In this document: positions 25,395-34,922 of the stretch, in pieces
Layout of the letters: the number at the start of each line of letters is the position of its first letter
Numbering within the stretch: position 1 is the stretch's first letter
The notes under the pieces: model-generated
The model's database searches: none
What the model saw: the letters and a program-made list of their open reading frames with translations, nothing else
What the model was told of the DNA's origin: nothing
Program-made: the position numbers and the translations under genes
From: Cryptomeria japonica
Taxonomy: Eukaryota; Streptophyta; Pinopsida; Cupressales; Cupressaceae
Assembly (NCBI RefSeq): GCF_030272615.1
Contig: NC_081410.1
Location: 223,131,415 to 223,195,414 of the forward strand
Direction: 5' to 3'
Length of the DNA: 64,000 bases

Positions 25395-26284
25395 AAGTAT
25401 GACCTAGTGACCTATTCTATTCCTATAAACTTCTCTCTTTCTAAAGACGTTTTAACATTCATCATCTTATACATGTTTTTTTATCTCACTTATAGTAGAG
25501 CATTTAACATGTCATATTCAAATAACTAATTCGATCTATCATTTCTTTAAATAACATTAATGGCTATTATGTTGCTCATCATTATGTGACATTGGTATCT
25601 CACTTACTGGGGCCTCATTGTCATTCATGATGGTACAATTTGAGGTGCAATCATACTTTTTTGAAGCAACATAATAGCCTATTTATATCTCATCTCTTCT
25701 CCCTATATATGGGGGGAAAGAGTGATTTCAAACATCTCTCCTTCTTGAGATTAAAATTTCCCCTTTGTGAAGTAGTGTCTTCTATAAGGATTTCTTATTG
25801 ATTGTAGAGTTGTATTCATATTTAAATTCCTTCTCTCATACTGGAACAAGCATCCCTAATGGGGATCTTAAGTGCATATCCTTAATTGAGGCCTCCTCCT
25901 TGGTGTTGGAAGTCTTAGATCATTCATCAATTTTTTTTCTTCATCGAGTAGTATCTTTTATAATAAACCCTTCTATTTTGTGCATGTGCATATCCTTGAT
26001 GAGGATATCTTGCCTTATTTTAGAAGAGTGTTTCTATAAATAATGTCTCTTTGATGTCATTTCAATCCTCCATTATTTTCCAGTTTCCTTTATGGAGATG
26101 ATAAATCCTTCATCTTGTGTTAGAGAGCTCTCAAATCCTTACACTCTTTGTTGTGTTGTAATTGAGGTTTAGCCCTCTTTTTTACCAAATGATTCTCCAT
26201 TAGTTTTTTTTATCTTGTATCAAATCTTCTTGTGAGCATTTGTCATCAATATTCTTATAAAATTTGATGTGGTAAACATGATAC
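25395..26284 (+). other. G remnant without gene; small hairpin
   Basis: AT-rich, no supported gene. A perfect 15-bp inverted repeat (GGCTATTATGTTGCT at 25562-25576 and its complement at 25665-25679) could fold into a 118-base hairpin. A purine run GGGGGGAAAGAG starts at 25711. The 81-codon frame at 25798-26043 is hydrophobic low-complexity and not supported. The segment ends in GATAC (26280-26284), the target duplication of element C. Confidence 0.5.
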
Positions 26285-26701
26285 TATTGGCAAATGCACA
26301 CTCCAATGAGATATTGTAGGTGATTGAAGGTTTTGTCATTGATGGCAACCTTACAATCCTATGACACTAGCAAGGCAATTTACCGGCACTAGCAAGGTCA
26401 GACTCTACACCGGCACATAGACCACCGGCACAGAAGCTGACAAGAATTTTGTTTATAATATATTTTGTTAATTATTGTAAAATCATTTTAAGCCGACTTG
26501 GAAAGTTTTAAGATGACTCATATATATAAGAGTTCATTGTAGAACATTGTAGGTAAAATAAAAGAAGATGGAAGGAGATTAGTAGGCGAAATAAGGCAGA
26601 CCTATTATGCAAATTATAGGTTAAGCGATTATGTATAAAGGAGAGCTATAAACTGGTACTGAATCTAGCATAGTAGATGCTATTTTGAAGCAGTACAAGA
26701 C
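26285..26701 (+). repeat. 5' LTR of C, first part
   Basis: Matches 38383-38825 base for base apart from scattered changes and a 26-28 base deletion between short GGCA repeats near 26427. TATA-like TATATATAAG at 26521-26530. It is cut at 26701 by element D; the last five bases AAGAC are the left half of D's expected target duplication. Confidence 0.85.
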
Positions 26702-27714
26702 TGTCGTGCCCAAACTTTAGGGCACAAAAACGGAACAACAAATTTTTTTTTTTTTTTTTTGACATCAAGAACTCGCAATATATCCTAATAATAATATTAA
26801 CTTTATTAGAGTTTTGTCTTATCTAGGGTGAGAATAAAATTGTTTACTAAGGTTGGGTTAATTAACCAACTCAAACGAGCGACTAGTTTAGTGAAGATTA
26901 AATTAGTATCACGGATTATTGGCTAGCTCAATTACCTAACTCAAGTTGTCGCTAATTAAAAACAAAGGTTAATTGGTTATCTTCGTGAGTTTAATCATTC
27001 CCATTCATATAATGAGAATACCAATAATTAATTGATGCTCATGCAAAATTTATTATTTAAATCCAACCGATGAGGGTTCGAATTTCTATAAGGTCATTTG
27101 CCCACTAAGACCGACAATAAGCTAAAGCCAATTCTAATTTTTCTAACCCCTTAATTTCGATGATTTAATTTCGGTCCGACCAAAAATCGGTCTCAAGGGC
27201 TTAAGGTTCATAAATTTACAAATCCCTCCTTTTTAAATTTTCCTAACGTCCAAATATATGGGGGAAAGTCTATTGATTAACTAAATATATTAATGGATTT
27301 AACGTATAGTTTATCCAACTATATTAATCCTTTATTATTAACCCCCTTGAATTAACTATATTAAAATTTAAATTTTCTAAAGAATGGAAACATATAATAA
27401 TTCAATTATTAAATTAACCCCAAATATATATTAAAATCAAAGTTTAAAATTCCAATTTTAATTTCCCATATATATATAAAATTCTTAAAATGCTAACCCT
27501 AACCCAAAATTGGGTTAGGGTTGCATTTCTATATATTACACTTTGTTTTAATTTCTTATCATTTTATACCCTAACCCAAAATGGGTTAGGGTTATAATAC
27601 CTTTTTTTTTTACTGTTTAGTGGTGTGATTGCAGGTATGGAGGCAGAGTTAGGGCACGTCGGAGGTTTTCAAAGTGGGAAGAGGCGGAGGAAGTGAGGTG
27701 GGGTTTTCGAGCGC

Positions 27715-27950
27715 CGCTATGCATACACACAATGGCGGCAGCGCCGCCCACTGTGTGTACACACAATGGCAGACGACATAGCCGCCGCCCACTGTGTATA
27801 CACACAGTGGCGGGCGCTGCTCACTGTGCGTAGCACAGTGGCGGTCGCGACCGCTCCACTGTGTTACACATAGTGCGGTGCCCTTCGGTGCCACCCACTG
27901 TGTGTAGCACAGTGGCTCGACCATGGCCGTCCACTGTGTTACACATAGTG
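27715..27950. repeat. seven tandem ~36-bp units with dyad symmetry
   Basis: Copies start at 27715, 27749, 27790, 27822, 27857, 27896 and 27932 (steps of 32-41). Each contains a near-palindrome of the form CACTGTGTGTACACAGTG, the best being at 27790-27809, separated by GC-rich spacers (GCCGCC, GGCGGTCGCGACCGC). The block is a GC island in an otherwise AT-rich window. Confidence 0.85.
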
Positions 27951-28061
27951 GCCCGCGGCTCGTGCCCGCGTTTTTCCACATCTCTTTTTTTTTTTTTTTT
28001 TAAAAACATTTTAATGTTTCGTGGTTTTTAAATATTATATGATGTGTTTTTTTTTTAATAT

Positions 28062-28063
<2 letters not shown>

Positions 28064-28116
<53 letters not shown>

Positions 28117-28320
28117 GGTGCACAATATCTTATATGAATATGTAAATATATATATATATATATATATATTTGTATATATATATATTTATATGTACATATA
28201 AACATTGCTATGATCAGAACATAACATATATGTCTATATTGTTTTTTTACAAGCATCCACAGAGTATGTTTTCAGATGCAGAAATATATATATATATATA
28301 TATATATATAGGATTAAGAA
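28064..28320. repeat. AT microsatellites
   Basis: Runs of (AT)n at about 28064-28115, 28147-28170 and 28283-28312, with shorter ones to 28500. Frames through them encode repetitive Tyr/Ile peptides and are not genes. Confidence 0.9.
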
Positions 28321-31180
28321 GTTTATTCTGCAATATTTTTTTTTTTAACACACCAGGATGCAATACTTTTATATATTTTGTAACAGGGATCCACAAGTTC
28401 AAAATATGTCTCTTTTCTTGTTGTTGCAGGGGTATGCACATACAGGAATTTATATATATATTTATATATATATAGGTATATATTTTTCAATATATATACT
28501 TATATACCTATAGATATATATAATTTAAATGTTAAAGTAATAGGGCTGAAAACCCTCATATTGGTTTGAGATTTTAACCATTAAACATTCTGTTCTTAGT
28601 CTTCTAACAGCATTAAGAATAGGTCTTATTCATCTTCTTATTTAGCAGTCATACATCCTACTTTCTACAGCAATGTAAAAATACTAGTTCTCTTTTTTAA
28701 CAGTCATAAAATAACAGTAATCTAAACTATACAAGTAAATAATGAAACCAAATGCATTTTTTTTTCTTTCTTTCTTTTCTTTAATATTGCAGTAAATAAA
28801 CAATTAACAGACCAGATTTAGATGTAGTCTACAGCAACATAATAGACATCAAAATATAAATAAAAATTACATTGCTTTCCAGAATAATAAGTTTCAATAG
28901 CCCATATATACAAATGGGTGAATAATCTAACCAGTCTTCTCTTTCTTAATCTTTACACATAGAATAAAAGAATACACTTATTTAAACAGAAAAAGAATCA
29001 ACTTAAGCCCTATATTTACATATACATTTTCCTTTTTTTTTTTGCTACAAATCATAAAGTTGCATTTTCTTTCTTTGCTTTTCTACATTTAAATAAAAAT
29101 CTGAGTCTGAAATATCTGCAACCAAACAAACTGCAACTCCTAGTCTTTTTCCCAAGCCACTTGCATGTAAGATTTAGGACTGTGACCATGGGATGCTCAC
29201 CTCCCAGCCTAGGCTTACCAGAAGCCACCCCCGAGCTAGGAGAATCAAGTTCTAGACAGGTTACAAACAAGCATACAACACAACAATAGGGCAAATACTC
29301 AAACATACACCTTCCCATCCCAAGCTACACTTTCACCACATTTTGTGATGATCAATCTACGGGTGGAAGTGGACCAAGTACCATTGGGGAGACTGCAGCC
29401 AAAATACAACCCAAGCCACCTCATGGCAACACAAAATACACAATAGATTCATCCCACACACCTTATGCCCCCCAAAGGCTCAAAGCCATATTCTCTCCCC
29501 TTATGACCCCCAAATGCATACACAAGGCTATGCAGCAAGGGTCACAAAGGACACCCTTGAGATCACTCTCCTTAAGGAGAGCCTCTCACCCAAGGCTGTC
29601 ATGCTTCTTCCACCCCAAGATCATCCTACTCCCCCAAGAGTAGGAGATCTTGGACACTCCCAAAGCAAGAACACATAAACAAAAAAAAACATAAAAATGA
29701 AACTTATATTTCTCTTTTTTTTTCTACAACAATCTACATATACACAACTCTTTTCACAAGCATTTCTTTCAAAAGAAGGAACAATTTAAACAACATAAAC
29801 AAGAGAATACAACCAACCTTAATCTGCCAATAGGTATGTTAGACTTAGTTGGAGATGAGCTGCCCAATCCACACAACTTTCTGCAATTTCTTGGCCCCCA
29901 ATTTCCTCTATTCCTAAAACTGGTTTTTCCTCCAAAGTTTTTCCCAAAAATCTCCAAGGATGAAGAGTGGGTGATTACCTCACTAAGCTTCCATTCTTAG
30001 CCTAAGAAGGCCTCTCTCACTCCTTCCAACCTCTTGGATAGAGTGAGGGATCCCCCATTGGATTGGTCTTCCCTAGGTCTTACATCCTCCCTAACCTAGG
30101 TACCTAGAGAAGGGAAATGGAAATGGGGAAGAGGGATTACTATCTCCAAGAAGGTTATCCTACCAAGGATGGCACTCCTATAGATGGAATTCGTCCATCT
30201 TGGGAAAACCACTTTTTTGGGTGGTTAAACAAGTCCTAAGGGAAAGACGCATGGCCAATTTTGGCCTTCACCCATAGGTACCCCATGAGGCCTAATAGAA
30301 AAGCTCTAAAATTGACTCTAGGAGTTGATTTGACCTTCAGAAAGTCCACCTGAAGTTAACCTACGGGTCAACTCTAAGTTGACCTTCCTTGTGGCTCTCT
30401 AACCTAGATTTCTTGGTTCCTTCAAGGATAATTAGGAGATGTAACAATTAACAAAAAATAAAACTCTCAAAAAGGTGACATGACAAATTGCCAACACAAC
30501 ATACTACATAGAAGTCAAGTGACAGTACAAAATAATTCCACATCACAATACACACATGGCAATTGTCCCCTACACAATTTAAACAATCCAATAAATACAA
30601 ATTACACTCATGCAACATTTTACATTTACGAATAAAATACAGTACATACGGGGTGTTGTCTCTCCAAATAGACAACCCCTGGTTTTACTAACGCACATTG
30701 GACTAGGCTTGATTCTCCATAATATTTCCATGGTCACATGGATAATTTCCTGCACATCTCAATTTAAACATTAGTACTTCCCAAATAGCCTCATATAATA
30801 TATAACACATAATCAGAATACAATACATTCATTCTGCAAAGACTTGTCATTATAAAATACGATTTGTCACAATCAAAGCAATTCATCATAATCCTCAAAA
30901 TTTGATCCTTCTACAAGATATGCAAACATAATGCTAACATTATAACAAATCCTAAAATTTAGATAATAACCTACATCATCACAATATTACCCTAATCTAG
31001 AATCATATAATATTCTATAATCCACAAGGCATAGAAATGAAGCATCCATATATATCAATGTTACCAAAATCGCAGGACCATGTAAAGTTCTATATCCATA
31101 GTGTGTCAAAACTAGCATCCAAAATAGTTCCAAAATGAAAATAACTGAAGAGATAGGATGGGTCGAGGTAGGGCCTCACA

Positions 31181-31194
31181 CCCTCCCCCTCTAG
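31181..31194 (-). promoter_or_regulatory. polypurine tract of D
   Basis: On the minus strand AGAGGGGGAGGG directly precedes the LTR start TGTGAGGCCC. It overlaps the polyprotein stop codon (TAG at 31193-31191). Confidence 0.8.
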
Positions 31195-32600
31195 GCATGA
31201 ACGTCCTCCTGGGGTTCATCAAAAAGATGAGGGTACTATGATCTCATACGTGCTGCATCCTCCCATGAAGCTGTGACCTCATCATAGCAATCCCACTGGA
31301 CCCTAACCTGGTCCAGCTCTCGACCTTGAAGGGCCAACGTCCAGTGAGCCAAAATGCGAATGGGCTCCAAGGCTAGCGCCCGTCCGACTCCACCTGTAAG
31401 GCATCCCAATCTAAAATATGAGACTCATCATAGATATATTTTCTCAAAACTGACACATGAAATACATCGTGGATGCGTGACAGGCTAGGTGGCAAAGCTA
31501 GGCGATAAGCAACTGGTCCTATTCTCTCAAGGATCTCAAATGGTCCAACAAATCAAGGTGCGAGCTTAGAACCCTTTCCATAGCGGATCGGACTCTTATG
31601 CGGTCGCACTCTTAGGAAAACTCTGTCCCCAACCATGTAACTCCGGTCTATCCTCTTTGCATCTGCATATTTCTTCTGCCTATCCTGTGCCTCTCTAAGG
31701 CGTTGTCTAATCAGGATTGCCTGCTGCTCCATATCACAGACCATCTCAGGGCCTATGGCCACTCTATCCTCAATACGGTCCCAACTCAACGGTGTCCTAC
31801 ATGGTCTGCCGTACAAAGCCTGAAAAGGTGGCATCCCCAATGAAGTGTGATGCCCATTATTATAGGCAAATTCTACTAAATGCAGGTACTCCTCCCATCG
31901 GATCTGATGATCCATGACGTACATGCGAAGCATATCTTCTAACACCTGGTTAACCCGCTCTGTCTGCCCATCTGTCTCTGGATGATAGGCTGTGCTGAAG
32001 TTGAGCTTGGTGCCCAATGCTGCCTGTAATGCCTTCCAAAAGGAAGAAGTAAAGAGAGAATCTCTATCAGAAATAATCTTGCATGGGACACCATGAAGCC
32101 TAACAATGTCTTGCAAGAACACCTGTGCCACTGCTGGAGCCGTGAAGGTAGTCCGGACTGGTGAGAAGTGGGCTACTTTGGTCAATTTGTCAACTGTCAC
32201 CAAGATAGCATCATGGCGACGAGATGACATAGGAAGACCAATGATGAAGTCCATGGATATAGTATCCCACTTCCACTCTGGTATAGCATGGGACTGGAGT
32301 AACCCACCTAGATGGCGGTGCTCCGCCTTGACTCTCTGACACTCAAGGCATTGGGCTACTAACTTGGCGATAAGCTGCTGCATTCCTGGCCAATGATAGA
32401 ATTGCCTCAAGTCAACATGCATCTTCTTAACCCCGAGATGCGTTGCATAAGGAGCTCTATGAGCCTCCATGATAATGAAATATTGCAAACCCCTAGGAGA
32501 GGGTACATAGATGCGCCCTCTATGGTGTAATAAACCATCAGACTCCAAATAGTAGTCCACAAACTTCCCTTCCAGGGCCTCCTGAGTTCAGATCCTCTGA
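31191..32600 (-). pseudogene. integrase and chromodomain of D, broken by CGA-to-TGA stops
   Basis: The 335-codon frame 32560-31553 contains the integrase zinc motif (His34, His41, Cys71, Cys74) and a complete D,D(35)E triad: Asp104 (ISMDF), Asp165 (IISDRDS), Glu201 (QTERVNQ). After a TGA at 31553-31555 the same frame reads [31 protein letters not shown] and a chromodomain-like end (EPIRILAH...VRVQWDCYDEVTASWED), with a TAG before YPHLF, to the stop at 31191. The chromodomain targets integration to marked chromatin in this lineage. Three premature stops of the D fragment are TGA, each one CpG transition from CGA. All catalytic residues are kept. Confidence 0.88.
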
Positions 32601-33145
32601 CAGACCTCTAGATACCAATCATCCTCTGGCAATTGCTGCAAAATACGGTCTCTCAAATCTGTGCTCATGGATATGGTGTAAACCTCATGTCATCTCCTAC
32701 TTAGGGCATCTGCGACCACATTCTCCTTTCCTTTGATGTAATGAACATCAAAATCATACTCACAAAGGAACTCCATCCATCTCCTCTGATGTGCATTAAG
32801 GTTAGGCTGGGTGAAGATGTACTGCAAACTCTGATGGTCTGAATGAAGCTCGAAGTGATGACCTAAAAGGAAGTGTCTCCACCTCACAAGTGCATGTACA
32901 ACTGCTGCAAGCTCTAGGTCGTGCGTAGGGTAGTTAAGCTCATGAGTCTTAAGCTTCCTAGACTCGTACGCTATAACCCTACCCTCCTGCATAAGAACTG
33001 CTCCCAATCCATCTAAGGAAGCATCTGTGCATACCATGAAGTCGGCCATGGGGTCTAGCACAATAAGAATAGGTGCACTAGTAAGTGCCCTTTTTAGATC
33101 CTGAAAAGCCCTCTCACACTTCTCTGTCCACTCGAATTTCTTGGC
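32601..33145 (-). pseudogene. RNase H (and reverse transcriptase tail) of D, truncated
   Basis: Frame 33061-32690 begins with [18 protein letters not shown], which holds the first RNase H aspartate, and continues through [20 protein letters not shown] (Glu/Asp) and [12 protein letters not shown] to VVADALSRR, the standard gypsy RNase H layout. Upstream to 33145 the reverse-transcriptase thumb end [15 protein letters not shown] is readable. TGA at 32690-32692 and one near 32587 are single transitions from CGA. The gene is cut at 33145; gag, protease and the reverse transcriptase fingers and palm are absent. Confidence 0.85.
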
Positions 33146-33446
33146 ACTTGGCCTTCCTGCATGTGCAGGCCCCTATTGTAGCAGTAATATTCTCTTATTG
33201 GCTAGTAAGTGAATATTGTGGGTCACAAATTCCACTGAGGTTTTTCCCACACCGGGTTTCCTCATTAAATTACTATGTTATGGTGTGTTTTTCATGTGGT
33301 TGTTGTTATCTCTGTTTATTGCATTACTCTTTGTTTACCGGTATACAATATTGATATGCTTTACATGTTTTAAGTTAAGAAAATCATTTAACCGGTTAGA
33401 TATTGATTCACCCCCCCTCCTCTCAGTATCTATGGGAATCCTAACA
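33139..33446 (+). repeat. 5' LTR of C, second part
   Basis: Continues the LTR interrupted at 26701 and matches 38894-39201, ending GGGAATCCTAACA. The seven bases TCTTGGC at 33139-33145 could belong to either D or the LTR. Contains the shared CTGCATGTGCAGGCCCC phrase and the C-rich CACCCCCCCTCCTCTCAG block. Confidence 0.82.
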
Positions 33447-33460
33447 ATTGGTATCAGAGC
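33447..33460 (+). promoter_or_regulatory. primer binding site of C
   Basis: ATTGGTATCAGAGC, canonical Copia site, identical to those of B and F. Confidence 0.92.
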
Positions 33461-33490
33461 TTGGTCCTCTATTTTTAGAAGCCCAATAGC

Positions 33491-34618
33491 TTGAGGAAGA
33501 TCTTGACACTGGTAGAGATGCAAAACTTGATGAAGCAATTAGAAGCAGCTCTCTTAGGCTATGATGCAGAAAAGTTGAAAAATATCAAACTTGAAGATGA
33601 CTTAAAGGATGCACAGGATATTATTCAAGCACTTCAAGAAAATATTACCATTGCAAGAAACAAGAGAAGAGAACTTTGTGAAAAGATGCAAAATGAGAAT
33701 GATGAAAAGGAAGCTCTTAGTGATCTAATAAACAAGCTGAAATAAGAAAACATGACAACAAAGAATGAGATGCAAGATATGACTATGAGATTTTGTAAAG
33801 AAATTGAAGATAGACAGAAGAATGAAGAAGATTTGACTAGAAGACTAAGTGATGCTACAAATGAGAACACAAGACTTAGCTATGAAAATGATTTGTTGAA
33901 GACATATTTGATGCATACACAGAATGACTCAAATGAACTTATGAGACAGAAAGAAATCTTAGAAAGAGAACTGGTTACTGCAAATTAGCACAAAGAAAAA
34001 CTCAAGAAAAGCTCAGAAGAACTTGGTGACTTGTTGATGAATCAGAAACCTAATGGTGACACTTGTGGACTTGGCTTTGAAGTTGGTGAAAGCTCCAGTA
34101 CTACAAACACATAGGATCATGGCAAACTGGTAAGACAACCTACTGCTTATAAATTTAATGACAAATGCTTTAACTGTTACAAGTTTGGTCATAGAGAAAA
34201 TCAATGTAGATCTAGAAATTATTAGAATACCAATACACCCACCGGTCAATGTCCAAAATGCAACAAAGTTGGTCATAATTCAGAAAATTGCAGAATGAAT
34301 GTAAGATGTTATGTTTGTGGAAGATTTGGACATCTATCTAATCAATGCAAAACACAAACCAGCAAAGCTATTTAGAAAAATAATGTGACTTGTTATGCCT
34401 GTAACAATATTGGACATATTGCTAAATTTTGTAGAAGCAAGTCCTCACCGGTAAATAACAAAGGTCCTAGTTAGAAAGGTAAAGAAAAAGTTGAAGAAGT
34501 TAAGCAGGAATTCTCAAAACAATGGATCAGGAAATCAAAACTAAATGTTGATAGGAATACCCCTCCACTAGCAGAACAGAGTAACACTCCACCGACAGGA
34601 GACTCTTCATCTAACTGA
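33491..34618 (+). pseudogene. Gag-like coiled-coil protein with four zinc knuckles (element C)
   Basis: A single frame with six in-frame stops. Residues 1-165 are charged and heptad-rich (LKDAQDIIQALQENITIARN, DLTRRLSDATNENTRLSYEN), predicting a long coiled coil. Then four CCHC knuckles in a row: 34166-34207 (CFNCYKFGHRENQC), 34250-34291 (CPKCNKVGHNSENC), 34307-34348 (CYVCGRFGHLSNQC) and 34391-34432 (CYACNNIGHIAKFC). A Lys-rich then Pro-rich tail ends at TGA 34616-34618. The canonical Copia capsid signature at the N terminus is absent, so it resembles the coiled-coil and nucleocapsid half of the A gag rather than a full Gag. Stops: TAA 33743; TAG 33986, 34112, 34223, 34373, 34472; all at positions where CAA or CAG would keep the frame. 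Likely role: binding element RNA. Confidence 0.75.
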
Positions 34619-34922
34619 AGAAAATTATTTGAGGGTTTGGCAATCAAATGTGAAACATGCTATAATTCCCTCGGTTGATGGTAAGAAGTTGAGATTACTT
34701 CTATATCGGTAGATAAGTTAAGTGATTACTTAACCGGCAAGCATTAAATGTGGTGGTTGGCAAAAATAACATTATAAATCAATGTTTTGGCTCCAATTTC
34801 ATTTCACCGAGCATTCAAACATTCGTAGAGCATGAAAATTCCTGAGCAAAGGCATTTCGAGGAAAGAAGTGAAGCAATTCAGTAAGCAATCATTCCTAAG
34901 GCAGATAAAGGTATTTATAATC
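34619..34922 (+). other. spacer between the two genes of C
   Basis: About 300 AT-rich bases without a gene. The second gene is in a different frame from the first (frame change from 2 to 0), so translation of the second would need its own start, reinitiation or a separate transcript. Confidence 0.55.

Larger units (their letters stand above)
26702..31180 (-). repeat. 3' LTR of chromovirus D (about 4.48 kb)
   Basis: Minus-strand start TGTGAGGCCCTACC (31180 downward), directly after the purine tract; minus-strand end GGGCACGACA at 26702. A perfect GTGCCC/GGGCAC hairpin (26706-26725) and a T18 run (about 26742-26759) lie at its end. Contents: AT-rich stretch to 27490, two telomere-motif palindromes, a GC-rich tandem repeat at 27715-27950, AT microsatellites at 28064-28320, then unremarkable sequence to 31180. 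No convincing gene is present; minus frames at 27649-28009 are products of the tandem repeat. A further nested insertion cannot be ruled out because only one LTR copy is available. Confidence 0.6.
26702..33145 (-). mobile_element. Ty3-gypsy chromovirus D, minus strand, 5' part lost
   Basis: On the minus strand: end of the reverse transcriptase region and RNase H, integrase, chromodomain, purine tract, then one LTR of about 4.5 kb. The gag, protease and most of the reverse transcriptase and the other LTR are missing: at 33139-33145 the element passes directly into the remaining 5' LTR of C, and about 65 bases of that LTR are missing too. A deletion after insertion explains both losses. Confidence 0.8.

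Noticed and set aside
27070-27110. GGTTCGAAT resembling a tRNA-type B box, and another near 3245
   Set aside because: No matching A box at the right distance, no cloverleaf, and no short-interspersed-element tail.
27649-28009. Minus-strand Cys/Thr/Gln-rich frames such as repeated PLCVTQW
   Set aside because: They are translations of the 36-bp tandem repeat and follow its period in more than one frame, so they are not evidence for a protein.
28035-28475. Tyr/Ile repeat frames on both strands
   Set aside because: Products of AT microsatellites.
31717-32339. Plus-strand frames opposite the chromovirus integrase
   Set aside because: Shadows of the minus-strand integrase, which has full motifs and catalytic residues.
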